Positions 23,542 to 36,000 of a stretch of DNA of 64,000 bases are shown one piece after another. The DNA is taken from positions 558,001 to 622,000 of the forward strand of contig JBBELK010000518.1 of assembly GCA_037783545.1 (NCBI GenBank). Reading direction: 5' to 3'. The DNA comes from Henricia sp. BOLD:AAB3569 (Eukaryota; Echinodermata; Asteroidea; Spinulosida; Echinasteridae). Position 1 is the first letter of the stretch. The number at the start of each line of letters is the position of its first letter. The notes under the pieces are model-generated. The model had not been told where the DNA came from. It made no database searches and saw only the letters and a program-made list of their open reading frames with translations. Position numbers and translations under genes: made by a program.

Positions 23542-23658
23542 CAGCCGATTTCACGAAACTTTACGCAATTGCGCAAGTCCACTTACGCCATTACTTGTGC
23601 AATAGCTTATGGCGTAAGTGGACTTGCGCAATTGCGTAAAGTTTCGTGAAATTGGCTG
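23542..23658. repeat. Palindrome with 50-bp arms
   Basis: Arms 23542-23591 and 23609-23658 (from CAGCCGATTTCACG... inward to ...CTTACGCCAT) are complementary with a single mismatch, around a 17-nt loop. Confidence 0.8.
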
Positions 23659-23759
23659 CTGTATACACTAATCCGGTAACTAATATCTCCTCCCTATATA
23701 TCCGCCATAGCTGGGGGGTTGATAGCTTGCACCGTTTTGAGATATGAATTGTTGAAATA

Positions 23760-24770
23760 ATAACCTTTGAAATCTTGTAATGTGACACCTGTGACGACAT
23801 CATGACGTCACATTTTTGTGCACAAATTGTTGAACAATATGTTGAACATCAAGTTCTTAAATGTGGCGAAGGAATCATACCAATATCTGTTGTAGTTTTC
23901 AAGATACAGCATTTTAAAACATCTCCGCTCCAAATTTGCGTAGATTGACGTACATTACGTAACCACCGTCCATGTAATGACGTCACCAATGGTATAGTCA
24001 AAAGGTCCACATGTGTGAAAACATTTCGTTCCGTAGAACTATGGTCAAATTCCCTACCACTTTGGCTCTATTTGCATTGAAAGTGCTAAACAAGTGTACA
24101 TTTTCGAACCTCTTCCGGTTTGGACCGGAAGTAGGCGTCACACAGGGGTCATGACATCGTATGATTTGTTCAGTTCATTTAGACTTATCATATTGTGAAA
24201 GAATTGTTCAAGTATCTATTACGGTTCTTGAGATATGAATTTTAAAAATAATAACCTTTGAATTTTTGTAATTTGACACCTGTGACGATATCATGACGTC
24301 ACAATGTTGTGCACAAATTGTTCAACAATTTGATAAACATCAAGTTCTTAAATGTGGCGAAAGAATCATGCAAATATCTGCTGTAGTTCTCAAGATACAG
24401 CATTTTAAAACAATTCAGCTCCAAATTTGCGTATTTTGACATCACATTACGTAACCACCGTCCATGTGATGACGTCACAAATGGTATAGTCAAAAAGTCT
24501 ACATGTGTGGAAACATTTCGTTCCGTAGAAATATGGTCAAATTCACTACCACTTTGAATCTATCTGCATTCAAAACGCTTACAAAATGCACATTTTCGAA
24601 CAACTTCCGGTTTGGACCGGAAGTAGGCGTCACACAGGGGTCATGACATCGTATGATTTGTTCAGTTCATTTAGACTTATCATGTTGTGAAAGAATTGTT
24701 CAAGTATCTATTACGGTTCTTGAGATATGAATTTTGGAAATAATAACCTTTCAATTTTTGTAATTTGACA
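23760..24770. repeat. 492-bp direct tandem repeat (two units)
   Basis: TTCGTTCCGTAGAA starts near 24027 and again at 24519; the surrounding text matches along the whole unit. Each unit carries two TGACGTCA palindromes and the palindromic CTTCCGGTTTGGACCGGAAG (about 24111 and 24603). Confidence 0.75.
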
Positions 24771-27700
24771 CCTGATGACGTCATGATTACGTCACACTTG
24801 ATGCCATCGTGATACTATACATTCTGGTGAAAGTCTGCCGTAGGGCCTATGTCTGTATCTAATTTACTAACGATTCAGCTTGGTTTGATGGGCATTGTTG
24901 CTGGTAAGTGTAAAAACTGAGATTCTCAGTTTCGTTGAACTTTGACCTCCAATTGACCCCAGAAGGAAGGGTCAGATGAAAATGCCCACACAAAGAAAAT
25001 TGTAGCACAGAATGTCATCTGTAAACCTGCCAAATACGAAGATCCTGGGTCACGTGGTTTTCAAGACGGAAGCATTTTAAAATATGCATATTTTGTTTTT
25101 TTGGGGGGTGTAATTTGATACTTGATGACGTCACGATGACGTCACGCTTGATGCCATCATAATATTATACACGTTGGTGAAAGTCTGCCATAGGACCTAT
25201 GCCTGTACTTAGTTACTTAAAGATTCAGCTTGGTTTGATGGGCATTGTTGCTCAATAAGTGCAAAAATTGCGATTTTCGTTTTCGTTGAACTTTGACCTC
25301 AGATTGACCCCAGAAGGAAGGGTCAGATGAAAATGCCCACACGAAGAAAATTGTAGGCCATGATCTGATATATAAGCCTGTCAAATACGAAGATCATGGG
25401 TCACGTGGTTTTCCAGACGGAAGCATTTTAAAACATGCATATTTTGGTCATTTTTGGTTTGTAATTTGATACCTAATGACGTCACAATGACGTCACACTT
25501 GTATGCACATCTTCACATTGGGGTTGATGTTCCTACCAAGTTTTAAGTTGATAGCTTGAACCGTTTTGAAGAAAAGCTCTGGAAACGTTTGAGTGGAAAA
25601 AGAAGAAAAAAAAAAAAAAAAAAAAAAAACTAGAGCTACGTCTGTTCTATGAACAGATCGTAGGGCTTTTTCGAATTTTTAAAACTTTTTTTAAGCATGC
25701 TTAGCTTGCAAAATTAGATGTTATTTAATTTAAAAAATGTTTACCTTTAATGTGTTACCTTTAAAGGATTGATGACGTAATCAATGTTTTAACAACACAG
25801 ACATGTTTGGTGGTCGACGCACTCTATAATCACCACTACTAGGCTAATTTGCGCAAACACTGCTTTTAAAGAGCATTTTATGACTTTTAATTTCGCCGCT
25901 AGAGGGCGCCTTTTATGGAATGACGTAGAAACTTACATTTTTGGAAACCCTATTTACCTTAGACACTAACACCCGCATCTCGGCAGCTTTCCCCACTTTC
26001 ACAAAATAGGTTCATTTAAATGCACTTCCGGTTTCTACCGGAAGTGAGCAAGTTCACAGGTTATGGCGATATTTTTTGGATACCCCACCCTAGTCGAACT
26101 CAAACACCTTTGACCCCATCCAAATACCTCTTACCAGTTTCAAATGGCGAGGCAAAGTCTGTTTGACCAATAGGGAATGAGGTCAAATGTGAAGGCATGT
26201 GGTAATCTGAAAGACCTTTATTAATTATCGTATATGCCTAAAGAATCAAGATCGTAGGTCAAACGGTTGATTTTTTATGAAATTTTGCATATGGAAACAT
26301 TAAATTTCATCCCCTTTAAACTTAACCTGATGACGTCATTATGACGCCATTGTTGGGTGCACACTTCTTCTACTATGTCTTTGATGTTACCAGGTTTGTT
26401 TAAGAACAACCTCAAGTTTGGGAACAACCTCAAAAAGTGCCGACAACGCCCATGCGTTATGTCAATGGGGGAAAAATCAGAAGAAGAAATAAACGGAAAA
26501 GCCAAAAGTTAACGACCTTTGCTAGTGATCGTATATGGGAAGGAATCAAGGTTGTAGCTCGTATTTGTTAATATTTTATATTTATAATATTTGTATCACC
26601 TTTAATCTGACACGTGATGACGTCATTATGGGATCATCAGTTAAATACCTTTGTTAATGACAGTATATGGCGCAGGAATCACGATCATAGGTGAATCAGC
26701 TGATTTGTTACGAATGTTTGAATATGGAAAACATTAAATTGTATGTTCATTTAATCTTATAACTGATGATGAACAGTTTTTGAGTTGTGTCAGTTTGCCT
26801 GGGTGGGGAAGTACTGCTATACAGATCTACCACTTCAAGGTGTTTGATGAACTGTGAGATACCAAGTCATGGTGCAGGTAAAAACTTTTGATTACTTAAT
26901 TAGCTCCTTGAGGAGAATCATAACATGTAGGTTCAGGATTTATACTAAGAGAGTCTTGAGCTAAATTTCATATAAAACAAAATAACATGTATATTATGTA
27001 AATAGTACAGAAGCCTTCATCGATTGAGAAAAAATTTGTTTAGATTTGAAAATATGGCAATTTTCAGTTTTTGCACTTTTAAAAACATCAATTAAGTTAC
27101 TGTAAAATTAGTACTATTTGTAATAATGTCACATGGCGTTATAAATTAAATATTAAAAAAGTTTATCCTGAAAACTCAGTTTAGAGGCAATTTTGATTTC
27201 CCTTTGCGAATTATAAACTGTTCATTTTTAGTTTGTTTTGTTCACATTTGGGATGGAAAATGCGATGTTTACTCGAAATACTAATATACATATATTAGTC
27301 ATCAAAGGCAGAAATCAGAGCACATAATTTGTTAAGATTAAAAAGAGTTTGGCCAAGGAGGACAATTTCCTAATCAGATAAGTACATGTACTATATGTTT
27401 ACACGTATTGCGCATTCTCTCTTTAGCTATACGTGTATCACTATGAGGGCGCTATATCACTTTCACGGTAGCAAAATGCGAGTGCATGGCCTGGCATGGT
27501 TTTACGCAAATTGTGACTTGGCTGAACTTTGGCTCTCAATTGACCCAGGAAGGAAGGGTCGGATGAAAATGACTACACAAAGCAAATTGTAGCGCAGGAT
27601 CCGATCTATAATGTCTGCTAATTATGAAGACCCTGGGTCATGTGGTTTTATAGAGGGAAACATTTTACGAAATGCATTTTTTGCTAATTTTTATGAAGAA

Positions 27701-28611
27701 AATCCACTTTTTTGCCATTTTTAAATAATTATAATTACGTAATCATTGACGTCATGGTGATGTTGTACATGGTGGTGGAAGTTTGTGATGAGGCCCATGC
27801 CTGTACCTAGTTTTATGAAAATCAAGCGTACTTTAATAGCTAAAATTGCTTCATAAGTACACAAAAACACAACAAATGTGAATTTTGAAATGGCTGAACT
27901 TTGACCTTCGATTGACCCAGGAAGGGTCAGATGAAAATGCCTACACGAAGAACATTGTAGCCCATGATCTGATATATATGTATGCAAAATATGAAGACCC
28001 TGGGTCATGTGGGTTCATACAGGGAAGCGTTTTACGAAATGCATATTTTGGTACTTTTCATGATAAAAATCCACTTTTGTGCCATTTTAAAATTATTATA
28101 ATTACGTAATCCTTGACGTCATGGTGACGTTTTACATGGTGGTGGACGTTTGTGATGGGGCCCATGCCTGTACCTAGTTTTATGAAAATCAAGCATGGTT
28201 GAATAGCTAATATTGCTTCATAAGTACAAACAAATCCAAAAAATTTGATTTTTGAATTGGCTGAACTTTGACCTTCGATTGACCCAGGAAGGAAGGGTCA
28301 GATGAAAATGCCTACACTAAGAAATTTGAAGCTCATGATCTGATCTAAATGCATATTTCGGCAATTTTCCGCTTTTTAGGCATTTTTAAAGTGTTATAAT
28401 GACGTAACTGATGACGTCACAATGAAGCCATTCTTGGGTGCACACCTCTTATACTATGTCTTTGATGTCACCAAGTTTGGTTAAGATCAATGTTTGGGAA
28501 CAACCTGAAAAAGCGCCGACAACGCCCATGCGCTTTGTCTATGGAAAAAAAATCAGAAGAAGAAGAAATAAACGGAAAAAAAAGCCAAAAAATCAAAACG
28601 AAAACTATTTC

Positions 28612-30055
28612 GGCGGACTAGATTGGTTTCTGATGCTATTACTTATTGGGAAAATGGGGATTGGTAAAGGGTAGACTGGTTCCCGCTCCACTATTCTACA
28701 TACAACGACTGAATTTGAGGACCGACTATTGTGTTTAAAATAGCACTAAGCATTACGTCATGCATTTATTTATATGAGCACTTAACTGTTAATTTTCAAG
28801 AGTGTATAACAAATTGAAAACGGTTATTCCATATGTGACAAATTCAATTTTCAAAATTGAACATTAAAATTGAAAACTTGTGTGCATCATTGTAAAATAA
28901 ACATGCGGTGAAACACTGTTCCAGTAAAAATATCGTACGAAGTCATTGTGCAATTTTAACAAAAAGCCCTATGTACTAACTATGTTTGATGTAGATTACA
29001 AATTGTTAGGTTTTTGTATGAATAATGAAATATTAAGAGATTTTTAGACAAAAAATAATTTTTTATTTCAATCGTCGCGTGACCTTTTAGTGCTTTGCGT
29101 GCTGGTGCGTCCATCGTTTATACTTCATAGGAGGGCGTAGATTATGCACGGTGTACGGGCGTTTTGGAATAGTTGCGAGCGGTTTAAATCCGTGTGGTTA
29201 GCTCATGCAGCACATTAATGGTGTCGTCATTTGCGCATACTTTTCCAAATCACGATTGTCAATGCAAGATCTATGGGTTTATATATCTGTGGTGGACAGC
29301 TGGCACGTACGTTGTGCGAATACCGCGCCCTCTATACTGAAGTAATTTCGTGAGGTGGGTATTAAATGGTGGTGTCGATTTATTGTAAATGGGTAATGTT
29401 ATTTATTGCAAAATGTAATGATAGTGGGAAGTTAGTGATTTAGGTTTTGTTATTTGGTGTTAAAAAATAACGATGAATAAATTAGCATTGACTTTGTGAA
29501 GGTTGCATTGAATGAATGTTCAGGCACAAATTGGAGTTATAAAAGGTTCAGGTTGTCCGGGAAGTGGGCAAGAATTTCGGCGCATTGCGATTTGTGTACG
29601 ATAGGCCTACATCCTACACCTAAACAACTTTATTGATGTTTGCAATGCTTTATGGTATGAAATGACGTGAACTGGGTAATGTTTTTGTTCCTTTTCACGA
29701 AAACCAAAAAGAGTTTGAGAACCAACTTCCTACCACTGAGACCGACTTCTTTTCCTATACTTCATGACTAAATGCAGTATTTTAAGATATGTACATCATT
29801 GTTTGGCAGGTAGCCATATGGTCATTGTCAGAAGAAATGACTATTATAAAATTGCAGCTTCATGTAAAGTGATTTGGTTCTATAGAATGATTAAAAAATG
29901 TTAAAAGTGATAGAATGTTCAGGAAGTTAAAGAAAAATTACATCAAGTTGTGTGGATGTTATTTGAAAGTGCCTTGTGTTGAAGATATTGTATGAATAAA
30001 GATATTAAAGATGTGAATTACATATTTTTTTTTCTTTTCAGAAAATTGACGTGCT
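28612..30055 (+). other. Upstream region of the Helitron frame
   Basis: Similarity to the 46.4-47.6 kb repeat stops at 28611, so a breakpoint lies here. The stretch is AT-rich without coding signals, contains an AGAGGGCGC word in inverse orientation (29325-29333), and ends in a long pyrimidine tract followed by TTTTCAG at about 30035-30041, a good 3' splice site just before the ATG at 30056. An untranslated first exon is therefore possible. Confidence 0.4.
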
Positions 30056-33000
30056 ATGCAGTTTTCGGAGCCATCACTTTCCCAGTCTGTTTTTGTTCCG
30101 TCGCATTTCATCGACCTATCAGCCATGCAGTCATCTCATTTCATTCCTTCTGTATCTCCCTGCCCTTCATCACCATCCACTTCACTATCCTCTGTGTGCG
30201 GGGCTCACCAGGCCGCCAATCCTGGCAGAATTTACGAATATGGGGCTCACCAGGCCATTAATCCTGGCAGAATTTACGAATATGGGGCTCACCAGGCCAT
30301 TAATCCTGGCAGAATGTACGAATGTGGGGCTCACCAGGCCATTAATCCTGGCAGAATGTACGAATGTGGGGCTCACCAGGCCATTAATCCTGGCAGAATT
30401 TACGAATGTGGGGCTCACCAGGCCAATAATCCTGGCAGAATGTACGAATGTGGGGCTTACCAGGCCATTAAACCTGGCAGAATTTACGAATGTGGGGCTC
30501 ACCAGGCCACTAATCCTGGCAGAATTATCAATGAATATAATGAAGTAAATAATGAAATTGATGATGAATCAAGAATGAATGGTGAAGTGTGTCATTTTGA
30601 AGAATCCGAGGTGAAGTTTGATGGTTGTACTAAATTGAGATTTAACAAAATGTTAGAGTTGAAGAAGCAAAGAATTAATAAAACGACCAAAAACAGATTG
30701 ATGAATCAGAAAGCAGTAACACTCTTGAGAGTAAGTGGCAAGACATGTTGTAGTCGAAACCAGATGTTGCATTGTAAATTTGAATTGGTTAAGCAAAAAG
30801 CAGTAGTACAGTTGAAGCTAAGTGGGAAGACATGTTGTAGCCGAAATCAGGTGTTACAGTGTGATGTTGAAATTTATCGAGAGCCAAAACAGGTTTCTAA
30901 GCCTAATAGAAGAAAGATGAGAAGAAACGAACGCAGGCATGCTTACAATAGAAGTAAAGATGGCAAGAGAATTGAAGTTAAAATGACCAAGAAACAGAAA
31001 AGGCAGTGGTGCGAAAATTCTCGGAAAATAAGAAAACACACAAAGAGAACATTGAGCATAGTAGTGAAGGAAATGCAGAAAGTGCAATTGACATGTAAAG
31101 TGAAACAAACAAACACGGATTCAAGGAACAACAAAATTCACTTTCAGAAAGGAAATGTGAAAGACAAAAGTGTTGTTTCTAATGTGACGAGTAAAGTAGA
31201 AAACTCGACAAAGACACGGTTTGGTTTGAACAAGGACAGTGAATTAGTGACAAATAAGTCATGTCCTAAACAGTGTAAGATGTGTAATCAGAAAATAACA
31301 GGTCAAGAAAGATTTATGATGTGTGATAAGTTAGGTGTGTTCTATCATGTAAAGTGCTTGACATTCTGTAGTGAAAGTGATTGTGAAAAATCAGCCAATC
31401 GTTGTTGTCTGTGTGATCAAGTTTGTACATCAAGTGAAGGAGTTGTCAAGTGTGATAGTTGCAGTATTAACTATCATGTAAGATGCACAGGATTTTTGAA
31501 TGCATTGTCTGGACTTCAAAGCAAGGCAGTGTCATGGATGTGTTGTAAATGTAGTCAATTTAATTATGTTACAAGTACATATTTAGTACATGATTTTGGT
31601 ATTCCTGCAGATAAGAACATCTATGAAATCAGTGATGATGGGAGGAGTTCACAAACTGATGAAATTATTGTGGTAAGTGATAGCAAGGTGAAATTTGTAA
31701 TTATTGATAATCAGAACTGTTGTCATGGTAGAGACACAACAGAAATGTTTCGACAAAGTGGAGGTTATTCTTTGCGCAGTAAGAAATGTAGCAAAAATGG
31801 TAATGGAGTAAAAGGAGCAAACAATGTCAAAGATGAAAATGTCAAGGAAAAGGGTAAGGAAAAGGGTAAAGAAATGAGGTCAAAAAGAAACATGCGATAC
31901 AATTTACGGAGTACATGTAGGAAAACACAGGAGTTTAAAGATGTAGAAATAGTTGATGATGGAGTGAACTTGCTGAAAAGAAAGGTTGGGGACAGTGTGG
32001 ACTCTTGTAATGAGGATACAGCATCTAAGAAGCACAAACTTGATTTAGATAGAAATAATTCATTGACAAATAAGAAATGGGAAATGGGAAAAAAAACAGG
32101 CATGTCTAGAGGCAATTATGTGCATAACATTGAGAATGAAGAAATCATGGAAAAGGTTATTAAAGGCAGTTTTCATCAAGGTGATTTCAGATTCGGCAAT
32201 AGTAGCGGAAAGCAGTGTGTTGCAAATAGCTTATGTGCAATATTGTACAGCACAGTTAAGAAGTTGAACATGTGGCACTCTAATGACCTTGATTTTGTGT
32301 TAAATAGTGGAAATGAATTGTATGTTTTTTTGTCTCGCAGTTCTACTGTAATGCATGAGTATTTGTTAGTTAGTGAGTTGCCTGATCAAATTGATGTTTT
32401 CAGTAAACATTTCAATATTAAGAGTCATGAAGCAGTGATGGGAACTTTTGAAGATGACAGGAATTTAGCCAACTTTAACATGATGTCACTGAGCAATGCT
32501 TTGGAACAAATGCTTCAGAAATACATTGCATGCTTTGTTTGTTTCTACGAAAATACATTTGCTGTAATATCTCAAGATGGAATGTATTATATTTTTGATT
32601 CACACTCCAGAAATAAGAATGGACATCAAGACGGTGAGGGTCAAAGCTTACTGAAATGTGTGTCATCATGGCAAGGTGTTTACAGGTATTGTACTGAACT
32701 TGCAAAATCAATGAATTTGCGCGACAGTGAACAATTTGAAGTGACGGGTGTTTCTGTTTGGACAGATGATATTAGCAATTCATGTATCAGTAATGTGGAT
32801 AACAGTCAAACTGGTAGTGATGCACTTACAAGAAGTGATATACAGAACACAGAAGATGATGATGATGATATAACAATTGTGGGTTACAAGCAGTCAGTGG
32901 ATTTAAAATTTGTTCCCTTAACATCTGCCACTAAAATTGCGTTGTGCAACAAATTTAAGATATGCCAGATTAATATTAGTAGTGACGACATTTCCATAAA

Positions 33001-36000
33001 TTGTGAAAGGCTAGGTAAACCAGACCATGTAAAAAATATTCAAGGTGATGGTAACTGTTTTTTTAGAGCTGTTTCTTATGGTATCTCAGGAACTGTATGT
33101 AATCACATGCAACTCAGAACAATGACTGTCTGTCATTTGTTGGAAAATGCACCTCAATTTCAAGGTTATCTAAGGGAAGGTTATATGACGGTTGAAGACT
33201 ACGTAACGAGGTCAGGAATGTTCGATAATGGTACCTGGGCCACAGAGGTAGAAATCATGGCAATGGCAGACATGCTGGGTGTTAATATATACACATATGA
33301 TGATGAAAATAAATGGTATATAGTTTCTGGGCATCTGTGTAGTAGTGATGCATTGGCAGATACAGGTATTTATTTGTATCACAGAGATCGAGTCCATTAT
33401 GACTTTGTGTTGAGTGTTCAGGATTTGATAGCAAATGAACCAAGTAATTGCACTGAAGAAACTTCATTGCAAAGTACTAAAGTGGAAGTGCCGGTCAAAA
33501 GAATGTCTTGTAAGAGACGTAAACGTCCTAATTTGAGATTGAAACGAAAGTTAGAAAGAGAGAAGAAAAGAGTAAAATATCAGAATGCCAAAGATGTTGG
33601 AATGAAAGAAATAAGAGCTAGTTCTGCAAAGACTAAATATCAGCAGGATGAGAAACACAGGGAAAGAAAGATTAGCACAGCTAAGACTAAATATCAGCAG
33701 GATGAGGCACTCAGGGAAAGAAAGATTAGCACTGCAAAGACTAAATATCAGCAGGATGAGAAACACAGGGAAAGAAAGATTAGCACAGCTAAGACTAAAT
33801 ATCAGCAGGATGAGGCACTCAGGGAAAGAAAGATTACCACTACAAAGACTAAATATCAGCAGGATGAAAAACACAGGGAAAGAAAGATTAGCACAACTAA
33901 GACTAAATATCAGCAGGATGAGAAACACAGGGAAAGAAAGATTAGCACAACTAAGACTAAATATCAGCAGGATGAGAAACACAGGGAAAGAAAGATTAAC
34001 ATAGCTAAGACTAAATATCAGCAGGATGAGAAACACAGGGAAAGAAAGATTAGCACAACTAAGACTAAATATCAGCAGGATGAGAAACACAGGGAAAGAA
34101 AGATTAGCACAGCTAAGACTAAATATCAGCAGGATGAGAAACACAGGGAAAGAAAGATTAGCACAGCTAAGACTAAATATCAGCAGGATGAGGCACTCAG
34201 GGAAAGAATGATTACCACTGCAAAAAATATGTATGTTAAAGATTCTAAATACAAGATAAAAAAAATGAAGAATGAGAAAAGAAAATATTTTGACGATGTT
34301 GTCTATAGGCAAAGAAAAATTAACAGTGCAAAATCTAAATATCACAAAAATGTAATTTATAGAAACGCTCTCATTAAGTCTATAAAGAGGAAGTACCTCA
34401 GTAATCATCTTTATAAGAGGAAGTTGGTAACATTTCAAAAAATTAAGTATCGTTGTGATGTTGATTATCGTACTAAAATGAAACAAAGAAATTTAAATCG
34501 ACAAAAGAAAAAAAAGAAAACCGGTCGTATCATGAATAATGTTATGATGAATTGGAGAAGAGATATTTCAAACGGGCCTGAGTACGTGTGTGCTGTTTGT
34601 TTGAAACTGTTGTTCCAAAAACAAGTTATCAGATGTAAGAAAGAAAAATACAGCATTACTGATTGCATATCAACAATGTATTTATGTAGTTGTTTCTGCA
34701 GAGAAAAGTGTACAGATGAATGTCTAGCAAGCAAGTGTAGCAGATCTGTTTTATGGATTTGTTATACATGTCACAGGAAGTTGCTTCAAAGGAAGACTCC
34801 ACAAGAAGCTTGTACAAATAATTTAAAATTGGTAGACATTCCAGAGGAATTGAGTTGTTTGAATGCTTTGGAGGAGCATCTTATTTCAATCAATTTGCCA
34901 TTCATGAAGATGATAGCACTACCTAGAGGAGGTCAGAATGCAGTGCACGGTCCAGTTGTGTGTGTGCCTTCAAATATCACGGAAACAGTGACAACATTAC
35001 CAAGATGCAGAAATGCGGATCAGTTAGTCAGAATAAAACTGAAGAGAAAACTCTCATACAAAGGATATTATCAGTATAAATTTGTTAACAGACAACATGT
35101 TGAAACTGCATTGTGTTATCTTAAGAAAAATAATGTTTGGTATAAAGATATTGAAATGAATTGTAATTGGACAGATCCCTTGGAAGATGACAATGAAGAT
35201 AAAGTTGAGAGTACATCAGGGCAAGAGTCTGACGAAGAATCACATGACAGTGATGAAGAAACAGATGATGATCGTTTGCGTGGTATGCCTCTTGACACAT
35301 GTTTACAACCTGTAGATATTGGACAGGAAGTGCTGGATCAATACTTTGATGATGTACTTTGTGTAGCACCTTGTGAAGGAAATAGCCCAGTCAGAGTGCT
35401 GATGGAAGAGGGTAATGAGGCTAAATGCTTTCCAGCATTGTTCCCAACTGGCAAATGCACATATCACGATGAACGCAATATGAGGTTGACACTCTCTAGA
35501 TATTTTCACAACAGGCTAATGCATGTTGATAATAGATTTGCTAGAAATACACAGTACATTTTTTATGCACAATATTTGTCCGAAATTGAAAAGGTGATGT
35601 CCAGTGTTTCGATTGCAATGCGTCAGAGCTCTAGTAAGGTGCACTGTCGTGAAAAGTGTAATGCAAACATGATTAAGGATAGACAGCAACTCAAGAACAT
35701 TCTGCAGTCAGACAGTGGCTATAAATTTCTGAAGCCAATCAGAGGAACACCCCCATTCTGGCAATCGGCACAAAGAGATGTTATGGCTATGATAAGGCAG
35801 CTTGGAATACCAACGTGGTTTTGCTCATTTTCTGCAGCTGATTTGAGATGGCCTGAAGTCATCAATACAGTTTTGAAACAACAAGGTGATAAAAGAAATA
35901 TTGAAGATTTGGATTGGAATGAGAAGTGTATAGTATTGAGAAGTAACCCTGTAACTGTAGCGCGTATGTTTGACAAGAGATTTCACACATTCTTGAAAGA

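Larger units (their letters stand above)
23461..28611 (+). mobile_element. Long repeat-rich element, possible Helitron-type sequence
   Basis: The segment opens with AGGTGATCGGGC (23461-23472), a motif found again as a hairpin at 47631-47659. It consists of a palindrome, two 492-bp direct repeats, then degenerate units sharing phrases such as TTGACCCAGGAAGGAAGGG, TCAGATGAAAATGCC, GAAGACCCTGGGTCATGTGG and GCCCATGCCTGTACCTAG. It ends in AGAAGAAGAAATAAACGG and AATCAAAACGAAAAC, after which it loses similarity to the second copy at 46425-47576. It has many TGACGTCA palindromes and no long frame. Confidence 0.5.

Noticed and set aside
27721-28109. Open frames of about 75-95 codons on both strands
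   Set aside because: They lie within the dispersed repeat and change frame between copies, so they are not genes.
30051-30548. Open frames overlapping the Helitron N terminus on both strands
   Set aside because: Shadows of the 42-bp repeat, whose length is divisible by three.
33551-34486. 311-codon open frame on the minus strand with repeated hydrophobic motif
   Set aside because: It is the antisense shadow of the 54-bp coding repeat in the Helitron frame.
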